Source: CAMREV01 sp051656125
GTDB lineage: Bacteria > Bacillota_I > Bacilli_A > Mycoplasmatales > Mycoplasmoidaceae
DNA: 64,000 nt
Direction of reading: 5' to 3'
Assembly (NCBI GenBank): GCA_051656125.1
Contig: JBOGBH010000052.1
Location: forward strand, 248,001 to 312,000
The translations under genes and the position numbers were made by a program. The stretch's first letter is position 1, and every line of letters starts with the position of its first letter. Below the pieces are notes generated by a model, which worked only from the letters and a program-made list of their open reading frames with translations, did not search any database and was not told where the DNA came from. Of the stretch, positions 31,142-41,544 are shown piece by piece.

Positions 31142-32275
31142 TTAAATTAATTTTTTATTTGCATAAATAACTAGTTTGTTTTTTAATTTAGAATTAACTT
31201 GATTTACTATATCTTTATCTGATTCTTCAGAAAATAAATCTAGTTGGTCAGGAATTTCATATGAGTTGATTAAGCTAGCAAAATTAATACTTATTTTGTT
31301 AATATTTTTTTTAATTGATATTTTATCAAAAAGAGCAGTTGATTGAATAAAATATTTTTTATATGGCAAATTATAATTTTCAAATGAAAATGATTTACTT
31401 TCAGATTTATTTTTATCATAAAATGTAATTATTATTTTTTTAAAAAATATATTTTGATTATTAACCTTATCTCATAATTCATCAAAAATTATTTTAAAAT
31501 TTGACCATATTTCTTTTTCTTCATTTAATAAATGATCAAATGTTTTAGAAATACTTATTGAAGTTGTTTTATTTGAAATGAAATCATTAAAAATGCCATT
31601 TGAATATTGATACATTTTTATTCCCATTATTCCAAACTTCTCTTTTAGTAAATTTACATTTTTAAAATTAGCTAAATCATAGATTTTATTAATTCCCATT
31701 TTTTCCATTTCTATAGAAGTTTTTTTTCCAATCATATGCATTTTATTAATTTTTTCATCTCATATAATAGATTTGAAATTTTCTTGTGAAATTATTTTTA
31801 TTCCAAATGGTTTATTAATAGATGATGCCATTTTAGCAAAAAAAACATTATAAGAAACTCCAATAGATGAAGACAATCCAATATCTTTCTTTATTTTATT
31901 TTGAATTCTTGAAGCAAGTTCATACTCATCATTATAAATAAGATTACTTTTTGAAAAATCAATAAATCATTCATCAATAGACTGTTTAGTTATATTAGGT
32001 GAAAAAGATTTTAGAATATTTTCAATTTTTAATGAATATAAATTATACTTCTCCAAGTTAGGATTACAAACTATAACATTTGGATATTTTTCTTTTGCTA
32101 AAAATAAGGGCATACCTGAATTTATACCCCTTTCTCTTGCTAAATAATTTGCAGATAAAATTATTGATTTTTCAGAATTTCTAGAAATAATTAATGGTTT
32201 TTTTATTTCATTTTCTAATTCCTCAACAGATGCATAAAAAGAATCCATATCTATGTAGAATATATTATTATTCAT
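31142..32275 (-). CDS. dinB: DNA polymerase IV (Y-family)
   Basis: A 377-residue translesion polymerase. The palm opens FYIDMDSFYASVE with the first catalytic Asp. The catalytic SIDE motif lies at residues 99-102, and fingers and thumb follow. The little-finger domain is diverged. The C-terminal QLDLF resembles the beta-clamp-binding motif of Y-family polymerases. It overlaps tlyA by 8 bases. The ruvA-ruvB-tlyA-dinB-tRNA-His series looks like one unit. Confidence 0.9.
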
Positions 32276-33014
32276 AATTAAACTCCAAGTATGATAAAAA
32301 CTCTTTGTTACCTGATTTTGATCCTTTAATTGGTGACTCAATTATGTCGATAATTTTAATGTTTTTATCATTACAAAATTTTTTAAATGACTCAAGAATT
32401 TTTTCATGCATTTTATAATCATTTACAAATCCTTTATATTTTTTTATTTCACTATTTTCTAGCTCAAATTGTGGCTTTATTAAAATTATTGCTAAAAAAT
32501 TATAATTAAATAAATCAATAATTTTATCAATAATTTTTTTGCATGAAATAAATGAAACATCGCAAGTTATGTAATTTATTTTTTTATCAAATAATTCTTT
32601 GCTAGCATTCTTAAAATTTAAATTTTCATAATATTTTAATCTTTGATTATTTTCAAGTTTTTTATCTAATTGATCACAACCTACTTCAACTCCATAAATA
32701 AAATTAGCTTCATTATTTAAGCAAACTTCAATAAAACCGCCAGTCGAAGATCCGATGTCTAATACATTTTTATTTTTTAAATCTATTTTTCAATAATTTA
32801 TTGCATGCTCTAATTTTAATGCAGCACGTGAAACATATAATATAGTTTCTTTAACTTCTACCTTATCATTTTCATCAACAAAAAAACCTGGTTTATTAAT
32901 CACCTTATCATTAACAGAGATTAAATTATTTGATATTAATTCTTTTGCTTTATTACGACTATTTACGATTCCGTTTTCGAATAAAAACAAATCTAACCTA
33001 ATTTTATTTTTCAT
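32268..33014 (-). CDS. tlyA: TlyA family rRNA 2'-O-methyltransferase
   Basis: A 248-residue protein. An N-terminal S4-like RNA-binding domain (about 1-60, RLDLFLFENGIVNSRNKAKELI) is followed by YVSRAALKLEHA. The FtsJ-like methyltransferase domain starts with the SAM motif VLDIGSSTGGFIEVCL near residue 88. ITCDVSFIS is the conserved DvSFIS stretch, and ILIKPQFE follows. TlyA enzymes methylate ribose in rRNA (family knowledge). Confidence 0.92.
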
Positions 33015-33021
33015 AAATTTA

Positions 33022-33924
33022 TTATATTAATAAAAATTTATTTTTTAAAAAATCATAACCTGTCTTTGTTAATTTTCTGCCTTTATTATTTTTTTCAATA
33101 AAACCTATCTTAAACAAATATGGTTCTATTTTGTTTAAGATTGTTTTTTCATTAGTATTTAACATCTGAGATATTGTTTTTAGTGATAGGGATTTATTGT
33201 TATTCAAAAGATTTAAATATTTTATATCTAAATCATTTATACCATTTTCATGAATTCCCAATTTTAATAAAATTTTATTTATATCAAGATTTGTACCTTG
33301 TTTAAAGTCAACTACTCTTTTATAAATTTTTTTTGCAATCCTTGGTGTGCATTTTGAATTCTCAGATATTTTAATTATTTCATAATCATTAAGTGTTCCA
33401 TCTTTATTTTGATAATTCAATATTTGTATTATTTCATCATTTGTATAATTACTTAAATTTATATTTATTCCAAATCTATCTTCAAATGGATCTGGTAAAT
33501 CTCCCAATAATGTAGTTGCACCAATTAAAGTAAATTTAGGAACATTCAGGCAAGATATTTTTTGATTTCCATCTTTACCAATGTTTATATTTATCTTAAA
33601 ATTATCCATCAAATTATATAATATTTCAAAACAACTTTTATTTATAGAATGAATTTCATCAATAAACAATATGTCTCCTTCTTTTAAAAAATATATTGTA
33701 TTCAAAATATCTATTCTTGTTTTTATTTCCGGTCCTTGAATTATCTTTATTTTAGAATTCAATTCATTTGCTATGCATTTTGCTAAAGTGGTTTTTCCCA
33801 TACCTGGTTGGCCAGTTATTAAAATATGATCCAAAGTTTTTTTATTAACTTTTGATGCTTTAATAAAAATTTTAATATTTTCTTTTATTTCTTCTTTACC
33901 AATAAAATTTTCAAAATTACTCAT
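33022..33924 (-). CDS. ruvB: Holliday junction helicase RuvB
   Basis: A 300-residue AAA+ motor for branch migration. Walker A is GQPGMGKT at 38-45 and Walker B is ILFIDEIHSI. The sensor region is LIGATT. The C-terminal winged-helix domain starts near 225, with a T-x-K-GR-x-L end (NKGRKLTKTGYDFL). It is slightly shorter than typical RuvB (about 330-345). It overlaps ruvA by 8 bases. Confidence 0.95.
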   Translation of the reverse strand: MSNFENFIGKEEIKENIKIFIKASKVNKKTLDHILITGQPGMGKTTLAKCIANELNSKIKIIQGPEIKTRIDILNTIYFLKEGDILFIDEIHSINKSCFEILYNLMDNFKININIGKDGNQKISCLNVPKFTLIGATTLLGDLPDPFEDRFGININLSNYTNDEIIQILNYQNKDGTLNDYEIIKISENSKCTPRIAKKIYKRVVDFKQGTNLDINKILLKLGIHENGINDLDIKYLNLLNNNKSLSLKTISQMLNTNEKTILNKIEPYLFKIGFIEKNNKGRKLTKTGYDFLKNKFLLI

Positions 33925-34510
33925 GATTTTTTTCTTTTAATAAATTTCTTTTTTCAATAGATTTTTTTATTAAATTTTCTATTGAATCTTTGAAATCTAA
34001 ATCAATGGTTACTTTTTTAATTTCAGATTTATCAAAACCCAAATATTTTAAATAATCATTTAAATCTTTTCTTAAAGATAGCTCTTTATTATTTAATGAA
34101 TCATTATTTGTTAAAATTTTTTCCATTTTAATATTTGCTAAAAATAATTCTGCAACTCTTTTTGATATTTTATTTTCTATTATAAAAAAATTAATATTAT
34201 TTTTTTTAGTATTGTTAATTAAATCTTTATAATCTATTTTCAAAATATTTAAAGCGTTTTTTGGGCCTATTCCATTTATTGAAATTATTTTTTCAAATAA
34301 ATTTTTTTGTTGATAAGTTTCAAATCCAAAAAATTTGCTATATATTGTTGAATTCAAAAAAGTTTGCTTAATGAAAATAAAAAATTTATACTCTTTATTA
34401 ATTTCATAATTTTCAAAGTTATTTAAATATATTCTGTATCCAATATTATTGCTTTGTAAAATAATTGAATCTTCTAACTTTTCTTTAACTTGACCTAAAA
34501 TATATTCCAT
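33917..34510 (-). CDS. ruvA: Holliday junction binding protein RuvA
   Basis: A 197-residue protein. The N-terminal OB fold contains NNIGYRIYLN. The HhH region includes FEKIISINGIGPKNALNIL. The C-terminal domain III (about 150-197) ends with a short Lys-rich helix that should contact RuvB. It forms tetramers on four-way junctions (family knowledge). ruvC is absent, as expected in Mollicutes. Confidence 0.92.
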   Translation of the reverse strand: MEYILGQVKEKLEDSIILQSNNIGYRIYLNNFENYEINKEYKFFIFIKQTFLNSTIYSKFFGFETYQQKNLFEKIISINGIGPKNALNILKIDYKDLINNTKKNNINFFIIENKISKRVAELFLANIKMEKILTNNDSLNNKELSLRKDLNDYLKYLGFDKSEIKKVTIDLDFKDSIENLIKKSIEKRNLLKEKNHE

Positions 34511-34545
34511 AATATCTCCATATATTTAATATGGTCATAGAAAAA

Positions 34546-36207
34546 TTAATTTACTTTTTTTATTTCTTTAATTAAAAATAAAATTGTTTTCTTATAGTTT
34601 TTGTCTAAATAAAATTTCTCAGCAGTATCTATCTTATTTATAAAAGAACTATTTTTTATTAAAAATTTATTTGAATAAATTAATAGTTTTTCTGCATAAA
34701 ATCTTAATTTAATTTCTTTTTCTACATAAGATTTTGCTTTTATAAGTTCTACCTTTTTATCTATTAGCATTTCATAAAATTTTTCATTAAATGACTTTTT
34801 ATAATTTTTATTTAGTTCATTTTCAAGTTGTTCAATAAATTCATAGATATAATCAACCTCATTTGAAATTGAATCTGCTAAAATATCATATTCATCTATT
34901 GCCCCAATTATTTTTGAAATAGAAAATTTATAATTTGAAATTTCTTTAACAAAATATGAAAAGTTTGAATATTTATCTTCCAAAGATTTTATAACATAGT
35001 TAATTGATATTATTCAGGTGTAAATTAAATTTATAGTGTCATTCAAAAATGAAATATAACGTTCAGCTGTATAATCATTTGGGTTTTTGTTATATTTAAT
35101 TTTTTTGTATCTATCTAATAATTTATTTGTAAGATTATGAATATATTTTATTTTTGAAAATATATCATCATCATCATTAAAATTTTTATGAATTAGACTT
35201 AAAACTGAATATATATTCTCTTCTTCTTTTTTAATTTTTGAAAGTCAATCCAATATTTGATTAGTGTGTTCTGAAGAGAATGAATTTGTTTTAATTGTAT
35301 ACTTCAATTTAGAATCAATATTATGTATAGCTTCAAAACAATCTTTGATATCACTAGCAACATTATCAAAAGACGAAAATTTTAATTCTGTTTTAATATT
35401 TTTATATTTACTTTTTAAAGCAGAAAGATTCTTCTCAACAACTATATTGTCTCTTTGTCTAATTGTCTTAATACCACTAATTATAAGTTTCTCAATCTCA
35501 TTAATATTGGATTCTATAAATGAAATTATTTTATCAACCTTATATGAAATTTTAAATAAACTAATTATGCTTGAAAATATATCATTAATATTATTAGTTA
35601 TGTCAAAAAAAGTATTTATATCAAAATCTCTCTTTAAGTCATTTAAATCTTCAATTTCATTGTGAAGCTGTTTAAATTTAATATCTACAAATTCAGTGTC
35701 GTATTTTCTCATCAGATTAGTTTCAAAGAAATGCATAGTATCTTTTAAAATTTCTGTATACTGAATTAAAACATTCGAAATATTTTCATAAAGTGTTTTA
35801 CTCAGTTTTATTTTTTCATCATGTTCTCTTAACGCAGCAAAGATTTCATTTATATCTTCATTAATTTTTTTAGAAATTTTTTGAGATTCAAATAAATTAA
35901 AATTTGTATTTAATTCAGTTAAATAGACTAAATTATTTTTCAATATATTAATTTTGTTATTGTATTCTGTTTGAAAATCAAAAGACATGTTAATTATGGG
36001 ATTAAAATATCCATCTAATTCCGAGACATTATTTGTTGATTCAATTTTAGTTTTAAAATCTACTGTTTCTAAAAAATTAGAAGCTTTTTTAAATTTTAAT
36101 TCTTTAACTCTTAGATTTCTTCTTCATATAAAAATTGAAAATGAAACTAAAAGAAAAAATAGACTAAGTACTATCAATATAATTGAATATAAAAAGTATA
36201 AATTCAC
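34546..36207 (-). CDS. ezrA: EzrA-like septation-ring regulator (one TM helix plus long coiled coil)
   Basis: A 553-residue protein, close to the usual 560-570 of EzrA. Residues 2-27 are a single membrane helix ending in WRRNLRVKELK. Four or five helical bundles rich in Lys, Glu, Asn and Ile follow with no other hydrophobic segment. The start is GTG at 36207, preceded by GAGGT; the first ATG (35988) would delete the membrane helix. EzrA modulates FtsZ polymers at the membrane in Firmicutes (family knowledge). The call rests on topology and length rather than sharp motifs. It lies 34 bases downstream of phoU on the same strand. Confidence 0.5.
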
Positions 36208-36241
36208 AAAAAACCTCAATCAAATAAATTATAATTTATTT

Positions 36242-36901
36242 TTATAAATTAATTTTAATAGTTTTTTTAGGTCCGCTTTTAATGAATTTAAAGTTATCAA
36301 ATAAGTTAAATAAATGGTCTATAGTCTTATCTAGTGACTTAACTATTTTATATGTATCCAAATAGTTTTTGCTATTAATTTTATCTGCCTTTAGATTTAA
36401 ATCTTTTTGAATAAAGTCATCATAAATTTTTAAAAAATTATCTTTTAATTCTAAACTTTTTTTATAGTTTGCTTCTGCTTGTTTTTGCTTAAGCATTTTT
36501 ATAACTTCTTGAAAAATTTCCAAATAATTTTTTACTAATTTTTCTAATGATTTTGTTATTTTTATTTCATCTGAATATATTGCCAATATTTTATTTGGAT
36601 ATTTAGATAAAGCTTCCAAATCTTTTACAGAATGAATCATACTTATAATGAATCTTAAATGATTAGCTCTTGGTTGATCTTTTGATATTATTCAAACACA
36701 ATCATCCAAAATATCTTTACTTTTTTTAATAGATTCTTCAGTATAAAAAGCTATTTTTTCTTTAACTTTTTCATAATTTTTCTTTTCTGTAATACTGGCT
36801 CATAAAAATTTATGCATTTTTAGTAGATGCTCTAAATTATCAAAAAATAAATCAGATAATTCCTTTTCAGAAGAAAGAAGTGTGTTGTAATTTGATGGCA
36901 T
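36242..36901 (-). CDS. phoU: Phosphate transport regulator PhoU
   Basis: A 219-residue all-helical protein at the end of the pst operon. It contains KDQPRANHLRFIISMIHSVKDLEAL, which matches the family motif QPxAxDLRxixxxxkxxxDLER (Glu in place of the last two conserved residues). The second three-helix bundle is more diverged. PhoU limits phosphate uptake by acting on PstB and, in other bacteria, a sensor kinase (family knowledge). No sensor kinase gene is in this window. It starts 3 bases after the pstB stop. Confidence 0.85.
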
Positions 36902-36904
36902 ATT

Positions 36905-37738
36905 TTACCCTATCTTTCCGTTAATATAATCTTTGGTCTTTTTTTCAACTGGATTCATAAATATTTTTTTAGTTTTACCTTTTTCTATAATTTTACCTTC
37001 ATAGAAAAATGCTGTTTCATTACTTATTCTTTGGGCTTGGGCCATTGAATGTGTAACAATTATAATTGTATATTTCTTTTTTAACTTTAATATAAGTTCT
37101 TCAACTTTAGATGTTGCAATTGGATCTAATGCAGATGTTGGCTCATCCATTAATAACACCTTTGGTTCTAGTGCAATTGCCCTAGCAATACATAACCTTT
37201 GTTGTTGACCACCAGATAAACTTTCACCTGAATCATCTAAAATATTTTTAACTTCATCTCATAGGGCAACATCTTTAAGTGCTTTTTCCACTAATTGAGT
37301 TATTACTTTTTTGTCTCTTATTCCATGTGATCTAGGTCCATAAGCAACATTTTCAAAAATCGAAATAGGAAATGGAGTTGGTTTTTGAAAAACCATACCT
37401 ATTTCTGTTCTAATTCTAGTAATTTCAGAATTTTTAACTTGAATATTTCTTGATTCAAAAAATATATCACCTTCTTGTTTAACACCTTCTATTAAATCAT
37501 TCATTCTATTTAATGATCTTAAAAAAGTAGATTTTCCGCAACCAGATGGTCCAATTAATGCTGTTATCTTATTCTTTTTTAAATTTATATTTATGTCAAA
37601 TAATGCTTGTTTAGAACCATTTTTATATCATAAATTAAAGTTTGAAACTTCAAATGAATTATCAAAGTTAAAATCTTTTTTAACTTCTACAATTTTTGCT
37701 TTTTTCTTTGAAAATTTTTCATTAATAATTTTAAACAT
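36905..37738 (-). CDS. pstB: Phosphate ABC transporter ATP-binding protein
   Basis: A 277-residue ATPase. A 28-residue Lys-rich leader precedes the domain. Walker A is GPSGCGKST at 63-71. The Q-loop is MVFQKPTPFPISIFENVAYGPR, typical of PstB. The signature is LSGGQQQR, Walker B is VLLMDEPTSALDP, and the switch is VTHSMAQA. It overlaps the pstCA gene by 8 bases. Confidence 0.96.
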
Positions 37739-39704
37739 TTTTATTCCTTTTGACATAAACCAATATTTTGTAATAATATTCCTTTAGTTCATTCACAATG
37801 TTCTTCCAATTTGGTATTATCACATAACCTATAATAATTAATGCAAGTACTAAAATTATAGTTACAAATGCTGCTTCATATTGGATGTTTTTAGAATCTG
37901 GTGTATTTGAAAAAATCTGACTATATATTTGTGTAGTTAGTGAAGTACCAGGTCTGCTTAAAGATATTTTTTTTGATGATGATAAACCAGCTGTTAAATA
38001 TAATGGAGCAGTTTCAGATAATACCCTTCCTATTGTTAAAACAATTGAAGTAATAATTCCATTAAATGCAATTGGTAAAATCAATTTCCTAATAGTTTCA
38101 AATTTAGTACTTCCTAAGGCATAAGCATTTATTCTTATATTTTTAGAAACGTTTGCAAGTGAATGGTTAAGAATTCTAGTAAAGCTTGGAATTATAACAA
38201 TAACCATTGTTAAACAACCTGCGATAATCGAGTTACCTGTTGAACCAGTATTAGTTAATCCTAGTGTTTCAATAAAGAATAATAATCCAAACATACCAAA
38301 TAGGATTGATGGAGTTGAGCCTAAACTATCTATAAAAAATAAAATTATTTTTTTGAATTTTCCGTCTCTTGAATATTCATTTAAGAAAATAGCTATAAAT
38401 AAGCATATAGGAAATGAAATAAATAGTGTTACAACTATTATTATTAATGTGTTTAGAAATGATTGTCCAACTTGATTTTGCCCATATAAGAACATCGATG
38501 AACTTGGTGAATTTGTAGCGCTGAAACCTTTAACAAAGATATCACCAAAAATTCAGAAAAGAAAAGAAAAACAAATTATTACAGCAAATCATTCTAAAAC
38601 TATTTTATAGTATGAGTAAAAATCCCTTATTTTATGATTATTAATTCTGTCTTTTGTATAATCAATACATTCATTAATATCTTTTCTAGAAAATTTTGAT
38701 CTAAAGAAAATTGAATCAAACAAATAAACAATCTGATTTGGAATAAACATAATTATACTATGAAGTCTGTTTTCAAATACTTTCATTTTTCCGCTATTTT
38801 GTTTCTTTTTTCTTGAAAAGGTAATTACAATTATATTTAATATCATTGCAAATATAAGCATTAATAAACCAAATGCATATAAAAGTGGTCTTGTTTGTTC
38901 AGGGTTTGCATCAGCAAACATATTTTGAGAAATAAATGCTCCAATAGTTTGACTTGCAGAATTAAATAGTTCAAAGAAACCATTATCAAACATAGCATCA
39001 CTTGGACCAGATTGTAAAATCATTGATACTGCCATTGATTCACTAATAGATCTTCCTAGTGCAACTATTACTGCAATCAATATACCTTTATTAGCTTCTT
39101 TTTTGTAAACTTTGTATATTGCAGCTGTTTTAGTGCTTCCCATTGCTATTGGATTAGTTAATAAGTTTCTGTCTATGCTTTCAAGTGTATTAATTGTCAT
39201 TGCAATAATTGTTGGTAGTATCATAAAAGAAAGCATTATTGATGCAGTGAATACTGAAAATGTATTTATTCCAAAAACAGTTTTAAATAAAACACCTAAT
39301 GAATTAATTGCAAATAAACCAAAAATAACAGATGGAACACCAGATAAAACTTCAAATGCAATCCTAAAAGTTTTTCTATATTTTTTATTTACCCTAAAAG
39401 TTATAAATATTGCAGTTTTAGTTCCTAGCGGAACTGCAACTATTAGAGCAATTAATGAAGTAAGTATAGAAACAGTAAATGGTAATCAAAAAGAGAATTT
39501 AGCAGGAACATCTCCAACAGCTTGACCAAAATTAATAGTAAATAGAATGTTTTCAATTCCAAATAATTGAAATCCTTCTACAGCTTTAATTGAAATGAAA
39601 ATTATCAAACACATAAATAATATTATTAAGAATAAAGAAAATATTATTGAAGAATTTTTAAATATAGAATCTTTTCTATTTTTAACTTGTGTTAATTTAT
39701 TCAT
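37731..39704 (-). CDS. pstA: Fused phosphate permease PstC-PstA
   Basis: A 657-residue protein containing both phosphate permease halves. The PstC half covers about residues 1-310, with the EAA-type loop around MGSTKTAAIYKVYKKEA and LGRSISESMAVSMI. The PstA half is about 370-657, with a second EAA-like loop YALGSTKFETIRKLILPIA and GRVLSETAPLYLTAG. A charged linker of about 60 residues with an extra hydrophobic stretch joins them. A single-gene fusion is known in mycoplasmas. The start ATG overlaps the pstS stop (TAATG). Confidence 0.93.
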
Positions 39705-40789
39705 TATTTTGCCCCGCTATATTTAAGAACATGGTCAGGAACCCAAAACTCTCCATTTTCATCAGTCATTGTTAATTTTTGAGAAGTTGTCAATTCAATA
39801 TAACCAGCATCATTAATAATCTCTCCTGGAGTTGGATCTGTATTTGAATCTGAAAATGGATATGAAATTATTCATTCTGCAAAATCTTTAATATATTGTT
39901 TTGAAGTTAAAAGTGAAAACATAATATTAAGAGGTCTATATCAATTGTAACCATTTGTAATTTTATTTTCATTAATTGAAATCTTTTCATCACCATAAGT
40001 GGCAATTTTAAAACCTGCATTTTCAATTTCTGTTATATTGTTAATTATGAAACCAGCAGATAAATATATCATTGAACCATTTTTATTTTCTGCTTTGAAA
40101 AAGCTTCAAGCTTGAGAATTTGATTCAGCAGTCTTAAATGTATTATTTCCATATTGACCTTCTCCAAGTGCTTTTTCTATTTTGTCTATAGTTGATTCGT
40201 CCATTCCTTCTTGTCATTCTTTTTTAAATCCTGAATCTTTCAAAAATGCATCAGCGGTACCCGATTGTTTTCCACCACCATCTCTTGCATAAGGAATAAT
40301 ATTTATTTTACTAGTAGAACCAATTTCTGAAAATGGCACATTATCAAAACCTGCGAATGCCAAATATATTTTAGCAAGTGTAGCTTTATCTATGTTTAAT
40401 TGAAATTCAGGATCATCAGAAGGAGGTTTATAAACAACCCCCAAACCATCTCATGCAATAGTAATAGTTTTTATTTCTTTATTTTCTCAATCTAAAGCAT
40501 CTTTATCATTTTCGTCATCAAATTTAATACCTGGATTCTTAGAAGCCATGCCAATATCTTTTTTTCCATTAACTGCAACTTGAATACCTAAACCAGAACC
40601 ACCAGCCTGAACTACGACATCAGCATCATCATACTTGGTTGCTAGCAATGTCATTAGAGGAGAAACTGCAGAAGAACCAGCTGCATTAATAGTCGGAAAA
40701 TTGTCAGGTACCGATAAATATATTATTGCACCAGTGATAGATGCAACTAATAGTGATGAAATTATTATTTTAATTTTTTTCATTTCCAT
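39704..40789 (-). CDS. pstS: Phosphate-binding protein PstS (membrane-anchored)
   Basis: A 361-residue substrate-binding protein. Phosphate-contacting loops are visible: AAGSSAVSPL, AGGSGLGI and ARDGGGKQSGT (family RxdGSGTt). The N-terminus is one membrane helix (about 5-25) with no lipobox Cys, so it is an uncleaved or signal-anchored form rather than a lipoprotein. The ATG at 40789 or 40783 is possible. TATAAT ends 6 bases before the ATG at 40789, suggesting a leaderless mRNA. It is the first gene of the pst operon. Confidence 0.88.
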
Positions 40790-40795
40790 ACATAC

Positions 40796-40801
40796 ATTAT
40801 A
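40796..40801 (-). promoter_or_regulatory. -10 box of pstS, implying a leaderless mRNA
   Basis: A perfect TATAAT on the minus strand lies only 6 bases before the first pstS ATG. Transcription would begin at or next to the start codon. No Shine-Dalgarno site is available upstream. It lies 31 bases from the inverted repeat 40833-40868. Confidence 0.5.
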
Positions 40802-40832
40802 AAAGTAATGAAAATAAATATATTAAAATTAA

Positions 40833-40868
40833 AATAATTTACATTAAGAAAATTTAATGTAAATTATT
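40833..40868. terminator. Perfect 15-bp inverted repeat between regulator gene and pstS
   Basis: The arms at 40833-40847 and 40854-40868 are perfect inverted copies around GAAAAT. The repeat contains the regulator's stop codon (40864-40866). Its form matches other stop-codon hairpins in this window, so a terminator is the simplest reading. It has no strong U-run and sits just upstream of the pstS -10, so an operator role is also possible. Confidence 0.55.
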
Positions 40869-41544
40869 GTTCTTTTTTTGACAAATAATATCCTTTATTC
40901 CTTACAGAATACAAGTATTTTTGATTAAGTTTTTTTTTAATAGAAGACATGAATACTTCTAGACTATTAGAATTCAAATCATCATATCCTCATATAGATT
41001 TGATAAGAAATTGTTTTGAAACACATTTTTCATTTGCTTTCATTAATTTCCTTATAATTCTATATTCAATTTTTGTAGTATTTATAATTTCATTATTTAA
41101 ATAAATAATGTTCGAATCTTTATCAACAACAAAATCTCCATATTTTTCTATATTGGAAAAATATTTTGAATTTAAGATTTCATACATTCCAATTAATGAA
41201 TCAATTTTTGCTTTTAAAATTTTTGGCTCTAGAGGAGCGCTAATATAATCGTTGATCCCTCTTCTATATGCTTTTAATATACTTTCCAAATTAAGTTTGT
41301 GTCCATAAGCAATAATATTAGTAAATAAATGTTCTGTTTTAATGTCTCTAATCATATTCAGTGCTAAATCATAATCTTTGTCCAAAGATAAAACTATAAT
41401 GTCATAGTAATTGACTTTAATTAATGGAATAGTTTTTTCAATATCAGAATTATATGTTACTTCATAACCTTCCTCATAAAGTTCTGCCTTTAGAGAAGAA
41501 AGTGTTTTTGAATCTTTATACATCATTAATATTTTAGTTTTCAT
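40864..41544 (-). CDS. OmpR/PhoB-like response regulator with degenerate receiver
   Basis: A 226-residue two-domain protein. Residues 1-120 follow the receiver fold position by position with PhoB. The acidic pocket is Tyr9-Lys10-Asp11, the phospho-acceptor position is Ser53 (in IIVLSLD), and the switch Lys is Ala103 (in ISAPLEP). Phosphorylation is therefore unlikely. Residues 133-224 are an OmpR-type winged helix with LIKSIWGYDD, SLEVFMSSIKKKLN and VRNKGYYL. It overlaps metG by 11 bases and precedes pstS. Two-component systems are generally absent from mycoplasmas, so this orphan is unusual; a role in pst control is inference from position. Confidence 0.85.
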
